Source of the DNA: Klebsiella sp. BIGb0138 | GTDB lineage: Bacteria; Pseudomonadota; Gammaproteobacteria; Enterobacterales; Enterobacteriaceae | Reading direction: 5' to 3' | NCBI RefSeq assembly: GCF_004342285.1 | Contig: NZ_SMCV01000014.1 | Coordinates: 49,276 to 113,275 of the forward strand | Length of the DNA: 64,000 nucleotides | Shown here: positions 25,628 through 35,296 of the stretch, piece after piece | Layout of the letters: each line of letters starts with the position of its first letter | Numbering within the stretch: position 1 is the stretch's first letter | Notes under the pieces: model-generated | Told to the model about the DNA's origin: nothing | The model's database searches: none | What the model saw: only the letters and a program-made list of their open reading frames with translations | Made by a program: the position numbers and the translations under genes

Positions 25628-26563
25628 ATGAGTCCTTCATCCACTCTCAATGAACAAAGCGCCCGTGAAGCCGCCATCTGGCTGACGCAGCTGATGTCGG
25701 AAGAGGCCAGCCAGGAAGATCGGGACAACTGGCAGCGCTGGTATCAGTCGCGGCCGGAAAATGCCCAGGCCTGGCGGCAGATCGGTGAATTTTCCTCCGG
25801 TTTCTCTCTGCTTAACGGCGCGGCCGCGCAGCAGAGCCTGTCCCGCCTGGCCAACCCCCAGCGCCGCCGGCTGTTGAAGAGCATTGCCGTGGTCGGGCTG
25901 ACCGGCGCGGTGGGGATCGGCGCCGGGAACGGCCTCTGGCAGCCGTGGCTGGCGGACTATCGGACGGCGATCGGCGAACAGAAAAATGTCACGCTGAGTG
26001 ACGGCACGCAGCTGATGCTGAACACGCAAACGGCGGTCAACGTCACCTCCCACGACGACGGCCAGCAGGTGGCCCTGTTGAACGGGGAAATGATGGTGAC
26101 GTCGCCGCAGAGCGCCGGGTTACTACGCCTGCGACTGCCGCAGGGCGAGCTCACCGCACACAACAACCGCTTCGCGATCCGGCTTAGCGATACGCAGAGC
26201 GATATTGCGGTGTATCGCGGCCAGCTGAACGCCCGCCCGGCGGCAGACAGCCACAGCGTGACCATCAATGCGGGCTATGGCCTGTGGCTTAATGAACACG
26301 GGTATAGCGCGTTACACCGGGTGCAGGCGGAACCGGCCTGGTTAAACGGTCTTATCGTCGCCGATGATATGCGGCTGGCTGATTTTCTTGATGAGCTGAC
26401 GCGGTATCGCCGCGGCTACATCCGCTACCGACCGGAAGTCGCGAATCTACGGCTGTCGGGCGTTTTCCCGCTGAATAACACTGACCGCATTCTTGATGCG
26501 TTGCCTGACAGCCTGCCGGTCCAGATAAACTATCTGTCAAAGTACTTTGTCAGCGTATCCTGA
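25628..26563 (+). CDS. FecR-type membrane anti-sigma regulator (HasS-like)
   Basis: This 311-residue protein has a cytoplasmic N-terminal domain with the FecR_N motif (AREAAIWLTQLMSEEASQEDRDNWQRWYQ). A single membrane segment lies near residues 85-105 (LLKSIAVVGLTGAVGIGAG). A periplasmic FecR domain follows, with LSDGTQLMLNTQTAVNV and the LNARPAADS stretch. The C-terminal portion contains the FecR_C/STN-contact sequence FLDELTRYRRGYIRYRPE. It transmits the ligand signal from the receptor STN domain to the ECF sigma factor encoded immediately upstream. Confidence 0.92.
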   Translation: MSPSSTLNEQSAREAAIWLTQLMSEEASQEDRDNWQRWYQSRPENAQAWRQIGEFSSGFSLLNGAAAQQSLSRLANPQRRRLLKSIAVVGLTGAVGIGAGNGLWQPWLADYRTAIGEQKNVTLSDGTQLMLNTQTAVNVTSHDDGQQVALLNGEMMVTSPQSAGLLRLRLPQGELTAHNNRFAIRLSDTQSDIAVYRGQLNARPAADSHSVTINAGYGLWLNEHGYSALHRVQAEPAWLNGLIVADDMRLADFLDELTRYRRGYIRYRPEVANLRLSGVFPLNNTDRILDALPDSLPVQINYLSKYFVSVS

Positions 26564-26730
26564 AGTCATTTATTCCACTAAATAACTACTTATGGCGTTA
26601 TATCCCGTTATTCCCGCCAGATATGCCCTTTGCGGCCCGGCGGCGTGTCCTGTCTATTATCTGATTGTGATTAACGTCGCGGCATTGCGCTCGCGACGAC
26701 ACGCTCTCCTGTACCGGTGGTAACTTTTCC

Positions 26731-27573
26731 ATGTTAAATAAAAACGCACTCTCCGCTGCCCCGCTTTTCCCTCAGGGATGGGAGCGGGGCGCGGGAAGGC
26801 GGTGGACTTTCGCAGGTCTGCTGACGCTGCTCCTTCACGTGATGCTGCTGGGCTGGCTCTGCTATCAGTCCAGCCCGCCGCCGCCGCTACCGGCGGCCGC
26901 GCCGATGGTGGTGCTAATGCTGTCCAGCCAGACCCGGTCCGTCGCCAGCCCGGAGAAAATGCCGACCGGGGTACTCCAGACGCACTCCCTCCCCAGCAGC
27001 CGGCCTGTGGCGCAGAAGGAGGAGGCGAAAGAGGAGAGCCGGCCGGCGCTGACCCAGGCCCCGCAGGGCACGGAGCCGAAGACGCCTCCGGCGGTCAAAA
27101 AGAGCAAGCCCGCGAAGCGCAAAGACCCGACGCCGCCTAAAACCACGACGGAACGGGAGGCGATGCCGTCAAAAACGCCGCCCGCCCCGGATACCAGCGC
27201 CCCGCCCTCGATGAACGATAAGCAAGTCGCGGCGCCGCAGAACATGGCGGCGGCGCAGGCGAACCCGATGAGCTCAGACTGGAGCGGGCAGCTGCTGGCG
27301 CACCTGAGCCGCTTTAAGCGCTACCCCGCCGTGGCGCTCCGCCAGCAGCGACAGGGGGTGGTGTATATCAGCATCACCCTGGATCGCCAGGGCAACGTGC
27401 TGATGGCGAAGTTACTCCGCTCAAGCGGGGTGGATTCGCTGGACCACGAGGCGGAGCAACTGGCGAAGCGGGCCACGCCGCTGCCTGCGCCGCCGGATGA
27501 TATCCGCGCGGGGCAGCCGTCGTTCAGCGTGACGCTCCCGATTCGTTTCGATCTCCGGGAGGCGCGCAGGTGA
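26731..27573 (+). CDS. Dedicated TonB-like energy transducer (HasB-like)
   Basis: This 280-residue protein has an N-terminal membrane anchor (FAGLLTLLLHVMLLGWLCYQ, about 30-49), a long Pro/Lys/Glu-rich periplasmic spacer (about 50-175) and a C-terminal TonB domain. The domain begins at about 185 (WSGQLLAHLSRFKRYPAVALR) and includes the conserved GVVYISITLDRQGNV and LPIRF motifs. It is a second TonB besides the housekeeping one expected in an enterobacterium. It probably serves the receptor at 22376, as HasB serves HasR. The 167-base gap before it may carry its own promoter. Confidence 0.9.
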   Translation: MLNKNALSAAPLFPQGWERGAGRRWTFAGLLTLLLHVMLLGWLCYQSSPPPPLPAAAPMVVLMLSSQTRSVASPEKMPTGVLQTHSLPSSRPVAQKEEAKEESRPALTQAPQGTEPKTPPAVKKSKPAKRKDPTPPKTTTEREAMPSKTPPAPDTSAPPSMNDKQVAAPQNMAAAQANPMSSDWSGQLLAHLSRFKRYPAVALRQQRQGVVYISITLDRQGNVLMAKLLRSSGVDSLDHEAEQLAKRATPLPAPPDDIRAGQPSFSVTLPIRFDLREARR

Positions 27574-27594
27574 GGCTCAAGGCGCCTGCCGCTC

Positions 27595-29265
27595 CTAAGC
27601 CAGCATGCGGCGCATCACCTTCCCGGAGAAGGTTTTAGGCAGGGCCGAGGTGAAGTGGATACGCCGCGGCACGGCGAAGCGACCGCATCGCGCCACCAGC
27701 CGGGCGCAAATGTTTTTTTTGAGCGCGGCCTGCTGCGCAGGGTCGGCCGTATCGGTGACCACAAACAGCGCCACCATTTCCCCCAGCAGGTAGTGCGCCG
27801 TCCCGGCGGCAACCACCTCGACAACCCCCTCCAGCCCCATCAGGGCATTTTCTATCTCTGCGGTGGCGATGCGCTTGCCGCCGATATTCATCACGTCATC
27901 CATCCGCCCCTGGATAATAATCCGCTCGCCAACCCTTATCGCGCAATCGTGGGTGGCGTAGCGCCACTGTCGCTGCCGATACGACCAGTAGTACTGGTCG
28001 TGCTGGATATCATTCTGCCATAGCGTCGACATCCCGCCGGGGCCAAGCGTACCGTTAATCACCAGCATGCCCGTCTCGCCCGGCGCGCAGGTTTTCCCGC
28101 TGGCGGGATGAACCACCTCAGCCGCGCGGGTGAACACCGGCGAGAGCGCGCTGCCGGAGCCGGCCAGCAGCGGCCAGCCGGATTCGGTCTGCCAGTAATG
28201 GTTCTCGCAGGGCACCCCCAGCTGCGCGGCCACCCACTCATCGGTGGCGTTATCCAGCGGCTCGCCGGCGAGATAGAGCGTGCGCAGCGAGGTCAGATCG
28301 GCGCGCGGCCTGCCCTGCCGCCGGGCCATGCGGATCGCCCCGGCAATGGTCAGCATCCGGGTGATGCCGAGGGCTTCCACCATCTGCCACCAGTATTCTC
28401 CCGGCGAGTTAACCTCGCAGAGCACCGTCGTCAGCCCCGCCAGCAGCGGCCCATAGATCCCGTAGCTGTGCCCGGTCACCCAGCCGGCGTCGGCGGTGGT
28501 AAAGAAAATCTCGTCGTCCCGCAGCCGAAAGAGATGCACAAGGCTGGCCAGCAGCGCCACGGCGTAGCCGCCCGTATCGCGGACGATCCCTTTCGGCGTT
28601 CCCGTCGTCCCCGACGTAAACAGCAGATGCGAAGGCGCGGAGGCCGTAAGCCAGGTACAGGGCACGACGCTGCCGCGATGTCGTGCCAACAGCTCGCCAA
28701 ACGCCCGGCCGTGCGTATCCACCACCCGCAGTCCGGCCATCCGCTCGGCGATAACGGGCAGTTCCTTACGGCCGCGCGGCTCGCGGCTATGCAACAGCAG
28801 CACCGGCTGGCTGGCGGCGATGCGCTGCATCAGGGCCTCATGGGTGACGGCGGAATAGACCACGACATGCACCGCGCCAATGCGCGCGCACGCCAGCATG
28901 GCGACGGCCACCAGCGGCGTCATCGGCAGGGCGATGAGCACCCGGTCCCCCGGCTTCACGCCCCAGCTTTGCATCATGCTGCTGAGGGTATTCACCTGCT
29001 GCCAAAGCTCGCGATAGCTCAGCCGGTGCGTTTGCCCGAGATAGTCGCGATGAATAATGGCGCACTTCTCCCCCTTCTCTGCTAAATGGCGGTCCAGGGC
29101 GTTAAAGCTGAGATTGGTGCGCCCGCCCGTAAACCAGCGGCAGCGCGGGCTGCCGTCAAGGCTTTCCACCACCTCGGTAAAATCCGTTTCCCAGTACAGC
29201 CGCGCGGCCTCTTCCCGCCAGAAGTCGCGCCGGAAGGGATCGTGCTCACTCTGCGCTGTTGGCAT
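27595..29265 (-). CDS. AMP-forming acyl-CoA synthetase (acetyl/propionyl-CoA synthetase-like)
   Basis: The start is the ATG at 29265, behind GGGAGGCCGTCG. The open frame upstream of it is an overlap with the preceding gene. The 556-residue product has the AMP-binding P-loop LLFTSGTTGTPKGIVRDTGG, the YWQTESGWP adenylation motif and the C-terminal RMDDVMNIGGKRIATAEIE hinge. The catalytic lysine is in FSGKVMRRML. It is shorter than Acs/PrpE (about 630-650), mainly at the N-terminus. It is the last gene of the Nit1C cluster and overlaps nitH by 20 bases, so it may activate the acid that nitrilase action releases. Confidence 0.88.
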   Translation of the reverse strand: MPTAQSEHDPFRRDFWREEAARLYWETDFTEVVESLDGSPRCRWFTGGRTNLSFNALDRHLAEKGEKCAIIHRDYLGQTHRLSYRELWQQVNTLSSMMQSWGVKPGDRVLIALPMTPLVAVAMLACARIGAVHVVVYSAVTHEALMQRIAASQPVLLLHSREPRGRKELPVIAERMAGLRVVDTHGRAFGELLARHRGSVVPCTWLTASAPSHLLFTSGTTGTPKGIVRDTGGYAVALLASLVHLFRLRDDEIFFTTADAGWVTGHSYGIYGPLLAGLTTVLCEVNSPGEYWWQMVEALGITRMLTIAGAIRMARRQGRPRADLTSLRTLYLAGEPLDNATDEWVAAQLGVPCENHYWQTESGWPLLAGSGSALSPVFTRAAEVVHPASGKTCAPGETGMLVINGTLGPGGMSTLWQNDIQHDQYYWSYRQRQWRYATHDCAIRVGERIIIQGRMDDVMNIGGKRIATAEIENALMGLEGVVEVVAAGTAHYLLGEMVALFVVTDTADPAQQAALKKNICARLVARCGRFAVPRRIHFTSALPKTFSGKVMRRMLA

Positions 29266-30511
29266 CGACGGCCTCCCGCGCGGCGATATGCCCGGCGCGG
29301 CGCGCGATGATCTCCGCCTGCCACAGAGCGTCATCGCCTACGCCTTCGAAACGCCCCGACCCCCAGGTCCAGAGCCAGGGCAGCCCAAGGAAATAGAGGC
29401 CCGCCTCAACCGAAACGCCGCGCTGATGGCGCGGATAGCCTTTCTCATCGAACGCCGGGACCTCGATCCAGCTGAAATCGGTGTGGAAGCCGACCGCCCA
29501 GATAATGGCCGAGATCGCCGCCAGATCGATCGGCTCCGCAGGCCCATCGGGCTGCCACGGCGCCTGGTAGCGGGCTTCGACCGGGGCATCAATGCCCTGC
29601 CGGGCAATCCACGCGTCGATGCTGTCTTTAATTTTTTGCGCGGTGGCGTCAGCGCCATCAAGGTTGGTCCGCAGGTCGTCAGCGGTGTGCAGTTTGCCAT
29701 CGGCATACGCCAGCAGGCGCCCGTGCAGCCGCATTCCCTGGAGCGCAAACGCGCGTAAATCAATATCGCGCCCGCCGTCGCGCCCGGTCACATAGTGATT
29801 GGTTTTGCGCCGGGCCTCCTCGCCCTGCGGATGATCCTCCACCGTCAGGCGGTAGTGGCCCATATCGTCAAGCCAGTCCACCACGTCGCGGCCGCGATAA
29901 AAACGCGCCACCCGCGGCGCGCTGCCGACGCATAAATGCACCTGGCGTCCCGCGAGGTGTAGATCTTCGGCGATTTGCGCGCCGGACTGCGCCGAGCCCA
30001 CCACCAGCACCTCCCCTTCCGGCAGCTGCTGCGCGGATTTGTAGTGCGCGGAATGGATCTGCACGATGCGCTCGGGAAGCCGGGCGGCAAGCTCCGGAAA
30101 GCGCGGGCGATGGTAGTTCCCCACGGCGACCACCACCTGGTCGGCCTGCAGCTCGCCGAGGGAAGTAAACAGCGTAAACCCGCCGTCGCGCTTCACTACC
30201 CGCTGGACGTTGACCCCTTCGCGCAGCGGGGCGTTGAAGCTCCGGGCGTAGCGTTCGACGTAGGCCACAATGTCGTCCCGCAGCATAAAGCCGTGGGGAT
30301 CGTCGCCGTCATAAGGGAAGCCGGGAAGCTTGCATTGCCAGTTTGGCGTCACCAGGCAGAAGTTATCCCAGCGCTGCTCCCGCCAGGCCCAGGCCAGACG
30401 ATGGCGTTCCAGCACAATATGACGGATGTTTTTTTGCGTCAGGCTCCAGCTCATGGCAAGACCGGCCTGACCGCCGCCAATAATGACGACAGGATAGGAG
30501 TTCGTATTCAT
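29246..30511 (-). CDS. nitH: Flavin-dependent oxidoreductase of the Nit1C cluster (MSMEG_0569 family)
   Basis: This 421-residue protein of the flavin-containing monooxygenase type has an N-terminal FAD-binding motif (VVIIGGGQAGLAMSWSL, about 8-24) and a second Rossmann motif for NAD(P)H (VLVVGSAQSGAQIAEDL, about 168-184). It has aromatic active-site segments such as NWQCKLPGFPYDGDDPHGF. The ATG at 30511 follows the nitG stop by 17 bases. It is the seventh conserved member of the Nit1C nitrilase cluster, where it is called nitH in the cyanotrophic pseudomonads. Its substrate has not been settled. Oxygenation of a nitrile-derived intermediate is a guess. Confidence 0.85.
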   Translation of the reverse strand: MNTNSYPVVIIGGGQAGLAMSWSLTQKNIRHIVLERHRLAWAWREQRWDNFCLVTPNWQCKLPGFPYDGDDPHGFMLRDDIVAYVERYARSFNAPLREGVNVQRVVKRDGGFTLFTSLGELQADQVVVAVGNYHRPRFPELAARLPERIVQIHSAHYKSAQQLPEGEVLVVGSAQSGAQIAEDLHLAGRQVHLCVGSAPRVARFYRGRDVVDWLDDMGHYRLTVEDHPQGEEARRKTNHYVTGRDGGRDIDLRAFALQGMRLHGRLLAYADGKLHTADDLRTNLDGADATAQKIKDSIDAWIARQGIDAPVEARYQAPWQPDGPAEPIDLAAISAIIWAVGFHTDFSWIEVPAFDEKGYPRHQRGVSVEAGLYFLGLPWLWTWGSGRFEGVGDDALWQAEIIARRAGHIAAREAVDANSAE

Positions 30512-30528
30512 CGTTTTCTCGGTTAACG

Positions 30529-30819
30529 TCAGGCTGTAATGGGGGTGATTTTTTCTACCGTGACTCTCTGCTCCGGGCTGAACTGCGCCGCCTTTTGCAC
30601 GATTGCCGCCGATTGATCCTGCGCGCTGGAACAGTAATAGCCAAACTTCGCTTTGACCCTTTCGCTGGCCTCATCCAGCGCGCGCGTGGCCACCTGCACA
30701 AACTCGTTCAGCGCGTAGGGATGGTTGACCAACAGGTATTTTTCGATCGCCGTTGACGGCGAATAACAGGTTTCTTTGCTGCCGTCAGGCCAGCACACCA
30801 CAAAATGCATTGCAGGCAT
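30529..30819 (-). CDS. nitG: MSMEG_0570-type small protein of the Nit1C cluster
   Basis: The ATG at 30819 is preceded by GAGGAACAGACA and starts MPAMHFVVCWPDGSKETCYSP. The long frame open upstream is a shadow of nitF. The 96-residue product matches the small nitrogen-starvation-response protein that always accompanies Nit1C nitrilases. The sequence shows a compact alpha/beta pattern with no metal motif or membrane segment. Function is unknown. It sits 11 bases after the nitF stop and 17 before nitH. Confidence 0.8.
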   Translation of the reverse strand: MPAMHFVVCWPDGSKETCYSPSTAIEKYLLVNHPYALNEFVQVATRALDEASERVKAKFGYYCSSAQDQSAAIVQKAAQFSPEQRVTVEKITPITA

Positions 30820-30830
30820 TGTCTGTTCCT

Positions 30831-31793
30831 CTATTGGTGAGTCATGCCGGTAAACGGCTGCTGCGTCAGATCCCAGTAACACGCGCGCTGCTCCCGGTAG
30901 CGCAGGATCAGCTTGTGTTCGCGGGTAAAATGCCCCGCCGCGGCGCAGGCGATACCGCAGGCGGCGAAGCGCTGCGCCACCTCGTGGCAGCGCGCCTCGT
31001 CCACCGCCAGCAGAAAGCCGAAGCTGGGAAAGGCGCACAGCCACTGCTCAAGGTCGATATCCGCCGGGATCGGGATCTGCTCAAGCGTCACCTCGGCGCC
31101 GAGGCCGCAGCTCTCCAGCATCATCGTCAGCGTCCCGGCCAGCCCCGCCTGGCTGATATCCTTCGCGGCGCAGAGGCTCCCCTCGGCGGCCAGCTCCGGC
31201 AGCAGCGCGAGGGCCCGGCGCAGTTCGGCTGGATCCGCGCGGGTCGCCGCGTCCCAGTTATTTCCCGGCGGGTGCCACCTCCCCTGCAGATTGATGGCGA
31301 CCATCAGCGTCTGCCCGGCCTGCGCCGCGCTGCTGCTGAGCGGACTGGCCGTTTCGCCGAGCACCGCCACGGCCAGCTGCGGCCGTTCGCTGCGCAGGTT
31401 GGTATGTCCGCCGACGATCGGCACCTGATAGGCGCGCGAGGCCGCGGCCATCCCCTGTAAGATCTGCGCCGCGTGCGGCTGCGCCTCGTCCCACAGCGCG
31501 TTGACCACCGCCAGCGGACGCCCGCCCATCGCGGCGATATCGCTCAGGTTGACCATCACCCCGCACCAGCCGGCAAACCACGGGTCTTCTGCCACAAAAC
31601 GGTTAATAAATCCCTCTATCGCCAGCAGCTTGTAGCCGCTGCCGTCCGGGATCAGCGCGCAGTCATCGCCGTTGGGAGACGGATTGGGCCAGGCGTCGCG
31701 CAGCTCGCGCGCCACCTGCTGGATGTCGCGCTTATGCGCGATGCCGCTAAAGGCGTGTAACCGCGCGATCAGCGCCGGCAGGCTCGGATTCAT
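30831..31793 (-). CDS. nitF: AIR synthase (PurM)-like ATP-dependent protein of the Nit1C cluster
   Basis: This 320-residue protein of the PurM/SelD/ThiL superfamily (Sll0787 family) has the ATP-binding GDDCALIP segment (about 42-49), VMVNLSDIAAMGGRPLAVVN (about 79-98) with the nucleotide-contact glycine-rich loop, VGGHTN and CAAKDISQAGLAG. Relatives use ATP to activate an oxygen as a phosphate. In the nit cluster it probably supplies the ATP-dependent step. It overlaps nitE by four bases (ATGA) at 31790-31793. Confidence 0.88.
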   Translation of the reverse strand: MNPSLPALIARLHAFSGIAHKRDIQQVARELRDAWPNPSPNGDDCALIPDGSGYKLLAIEGFINRFVAEDPWFAGWCGVMVNLSDIAAMGGRPLAVVNALWDEAQPHAAQILQGMAAASRAYQVPIVGGHTNLRSERPQLAVAVLGETASPLSSSAAQAGQTLMVAINLQGRWHPPGNNWDAATRADPAELRRALALLPELAAEGSLCAAKDISQAGLAGTLTMMLESCGLGAEVTLEQIPIPADIDLEQWLCAFPSFGFLLAVDEARCHEVAQRFAACGIACAAAGHFTREHKLILRYREQRACYWDLTQQPFTGMTHQ

Positions 31794-32353
31794 ACGCGCA
31801 CCCCCGTCAGAAAAGCCGCGGCGTCAGCGGTTCGCGGAGGGCGCGAGGTCGGGATCACCATCCCGCTCAGGGGATCGTCGCAGGGCGGGTAAAACGCTAA
31901 ATCGGCCTGCATCCGGGCATGCCTGACGCCGCGCAGCTCAAGCCACTCGAGGGTTTGCCAGCGCATGCGGCGAAACAGCGGTTCGTTCTGATGCTGGACC
32001 TGGGCATAAAACGCCTCGCAGCCCAGGGCGTGCGCGCTGCATACCGCGAGGCGGATCAGCGTCGGCCCCAGCTGCCCCTGGCGGCGATAGGCGGCGTCCA
32101 CCGCCAGCCGCGACCCCAGCCAGACTCCCGGCGACTGCTGATGGATGCGCACCGTGCCGACCACCCGGTCGTGCCAGCCGGCCACGCAGCCCAGCGCCAC
32201 CAGCAGGTGGGCGTGGTCATCGATCTCATCGCGATCGTCATCGGCGAACAGCCCCTGCTCGCGGCAAAAAACCTGCCGACGCAGCGTATAGGCCTGCTCG
32301 CGCTCCCACGGCAGCGTGACCCATTTAATGGTATATCCGGCATATTCATTCAT
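31790..32353 (-). CDS. nitE: GNAT N-acetyltransferase of the Nit1C cluster (MSMEG_0567 N-terminal type)
   Basis: The start at the ATG 32353 follows AAGGAGCGAGCG, an ideal ribosome-binding site. The 187-residue product has the GNAT acetyl-CoA loop around SRLAVDAAYRRQGQLGPTLIRLA (about 85-107). The family N-terminus contains YTLRRQVFCREQGLF, common in acyl-homoserine-lactone-synthase-like GNATs. In other genomes this domain is fused to the PurM-like protein. Here the two are separate genes with a four-base overlap, which supports a shared reaction. The acyl acceptor is unknown. Confidence 0.85.
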   Translation of the reverse strand: MNEYAGYTIKWVTLPWEREQAYTLRRQVFCREQGLFADDDRDEIDDHAHLLVALGCVAGWHDRVVGTVRIHQQSPGVWLGSRLAVDAAYRRQGQLGPTLIRLAVCSAHALGCEAFYAQVQHQNEPLFRRMRWQTLEWLELRGVRHARMQADLAFYPPCDDPLSGMVIPTSRPPRTADAAAFLTGVRV

Positions 32354-33432
32354 CGCTCGCTCCTTAGGCCGTGGCCTGTTCAAAGCTGGAGAGCGACGAG
32401 CAGGCGCCGCAGCGGCCGCAGCCGGCTTTGATATCGCTGGAGCGCAAATGCGCCTGGTTCAGCATCTGGCCCAGAGGTTGTAAAATCGAGGACATAAACC
32501 GGCTGTCCGGCGCCGGATGGTGCTCCAGCGGCGTACCGCTGATCGGCACAAAGGGCACGACGAACGGATAGACGCCCAGACCAATCAGCGTTTGCGATAG
32601 CGACAGAATGGCCTCCGGCGTGTCCCCCAGGCCGGCAAGAATATAGGTGCTGACCTGCCCGCGCCCGAAGACCGCTACCGCGTCGGCGAAGGCCTCAAGG
32701 TACTGCTCGACGCTGACCTGCGCTTTGCCCGGCATGATGCGCGCGCGGACCTCCGGCGTCACCGCCTCCAGGTGCATCCCCAGCGCATCGATACCGGCCT
32801 CTTTCATCCGCGTAAACCATTTCGCGTCCCCCGGCGGCTCGCACTGCCCCTGCAGCGGCAGGTCCACCGCGGCTTTAATGGCGAGGGCGCTTTCCACCAG
32901 AATGCGCGCGCCGCGGTCGCTGCCCGACGGCGTGCCGGTGGTCATCACCATGTGTTTTACCCCGTCCAGCTCCACCGCCGCCCTCGCCACTTCGGCCAGC
33001 TGCTCCGGCGTTTTCCGGGCAATGGTGCGCCCGGCGGCCAGCGACTGGCCGATGGCGCAGAACTGGCAGGCCTTCGCCCGGTTCTCATAGCGAATGCAGG
33101 TCTGTAGGATGGTGGTCGCCAGCACGTCGGTGCCGTGCAGGGTGGCAATGTGCGAATAGGGGATCCCGTCCGCCGTTTGCCGATCGTAAAACCTGGGTTT
33201 GCTGGCGAAGCTAATCTCCCGCACCGGGATGGCGTTGTTAAACAGCCGGGCGGCGCCGGACGCCTCGTGCTTCACCTGCCACGGCGAGCGATGGGCGGCG
33301 TGGGTGTATATCGGCACCATCACCGTCACGCCGTCAATGTTCATCGCCTGATGATCCGATGGCCCGGCGCCGCCGTGGCGGCTGACGTGCTCCTGCTGCG
33401 GGTTAATGACGTTAACCCCCTGAGTCAGCAGC

Positions 33433-34434
<1,002 letters not shown>

Positions 34435-34447
34435 CATGCGCCTCCGT

Positions 34448-34930
34448 TTACATCGTCCAGGTGTCGATGATGACCGCGTTATCCCGCACGTGGAGCAGTT
34501 TGAGATCGAGTACATCCAGCGGGTTGATGGGGCGAATGCCTTCCAGCAGGGAGGGTTCGCCGTGGCCGTACAACGCCTGCAGGGCAAAGCGGCAGGCGTA
34601 GACTTTCCCGCCTTCGGACATAAACTTCGTCAGCTGATTGGCGTAGTTCTGATGGCCAGGGAAAGCTTCGGCGCCGAGGGTGGGGAACCCGCGCTGCACG
34701 CCGAGCATCACCCCCGGGCCGTACAGCAGGATGGAGGTGGCGAAACCTTTGCGCTGCAGACGGGTGGCCTGCAGCATATTGACGAAGCCGATCGAACCTT
34801 CGAAAGCGACGGTGTGGAACGTCACCAGCGCCTTCTGCCCCGGCTCGGCTTTTACGTCCTCAAAGACTTTCTCTTCATAATCGACCAGGAAATCACCGGT
34901 CTGGTGGGCTGGTAATGTGACTTTTGGCAT
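34448..34930 (-). CDS. nitB: MSMEG_0572/Sll0783-type nitrogen-starvation protein of the Nit1C cluster
   Basis: The ATG at 34930 follows GGGAGAAGAGCGCT. The open frame continues upstream by chance. The 160-residue product begins [20 protein letters not shown] and matches the first conserved protein of the Nit1C cluster. It shows a DsrE-like alpha/beta pattern with [13 protein letters not shown] near residues 118-130. The biochemical role is unknown. It is the promoter-proximal gene of the operon and is preceded by a near-perfect sigma-54 promoter. Confidence 0.85.
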   Translation of the reverse strand: MPKVTLPAHQTGDFLVDYEEKVFEDVKAEPGQKALVTFHTVAFEGSIGFVNMLQATRLQRKGFATSILLYGPGVMLGVQRGFPTLGAEAFPGHQNYANQLTKFMSEGGKVYACRFALQALYGHGEPSLLEGIRPINPLDVLDLKLLHVRDNAVIIDTWTM

Positions 34931-35008
34931 AGCGCTCTTCTCCCGATAGTTATAGGGGGAGTGTCTCTCCCCGTTATGGCACATCCGCAGGTGATGCCAT
35001 GGGAGTAG

Positions 35009-35024
35009 AGCAAGCGCCGTGCCA
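35009..35024 (-). promoter_or_regulatory. Sigma-54 promoter of the nit operon
   Basis: On the minus strand TGGCACGGCGCTTGCT fits TGGCACG-N4-TTGCW at every defined base. Transcription would start near 34997 and give a 65-70 base leader before nitB. Confidence 0.85.
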
Positions 35025-35040
35025 GCGGACGATCGCGGGG

Positions 35041-35052
35041 ATGCAATCAATG
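35041..35052. repeat. Operator repeat copy 1 (ATGCAATCAATG)
   Basis: One copy of a 12-base motif 17 bases upstream of the sigma-54 promoter of the nit operon. Two more copies stand in tandem near the MocR gene. MocR regulators bind direct repeats, so this is a likely binding half-site. Confidence 0.6.
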
Positions 35053-35199
35053 ACCTATCAATTGCTCAAATTGTGCGCTAAAAAATTTTTATCCCGGCGA
35101 TCGCCCCGCCTTCAGCTCCGTACAGAACCCGCACTATTCCGGGGAAACGCACCGATTTGATGCCTTTTTGCACCACAAATGCACACAATAAAAATCATC

Positions 35200-35239
35200 A
35201 TGCAATCAATGATGCAATCAATGGTAAATATGATTGCAT
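35200..35239. repeat. Operator repeats near the MocR gene (two tandem copies plus one inverted)
   Basis: ATGCAATCAATG occurs at 35200-35211 and again at 35212-35223, back to back. TGATTGCAT, the inverse of the first nine bases, is at 35231-35239. The cluster lies 60-95 bases before the MocR start codon, consistent with autoregulation and with control of the divergent nit operon. Confidence 0.65.
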
Positions 35240-35296
35240 AGCACCAAACAACAGGGAATAGTGTCACTCTTTGCCGCTCTTTTCAGGGGGAGCCCT

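Larger units (their letters stand above)
34931..35296. other. Divergent control region between nit operon and MocR regulator
   Basis: This 366-base region holds the sigma-54 promoter of the nit operon (35009-35024), three direct copies of ATGCAATCAATG, one inverted partial copy next to the MocR gene, and a GCACCACAAATGCAC segment at 35170-35184 that resembles half of an NtrC site. No gene is convincing. Confidence 0.6.

Noticed and set aside
28108..29085. Long plus-strand frame opposite the acyl-CoA synthetase
   Set aside because: It is antisense to conserved AMP-binding motifs, has no ribosome-binding site and has a low-complexity Gln/Arg/His composition.
35170..35184. NtrC binding site upstream of the nit operon
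   Set aside because: GCACCACAAATGCAC has only one good half (GCACC). The second half does not fit GGTGC, so it is not listed as a feature.
35234..35296. Upstream start for the MocR gene
   Set aside because: It has no ribosome-binding site and would put the operator repeat next to the coding start; the ATG at 35297 has AGGGGGAG.
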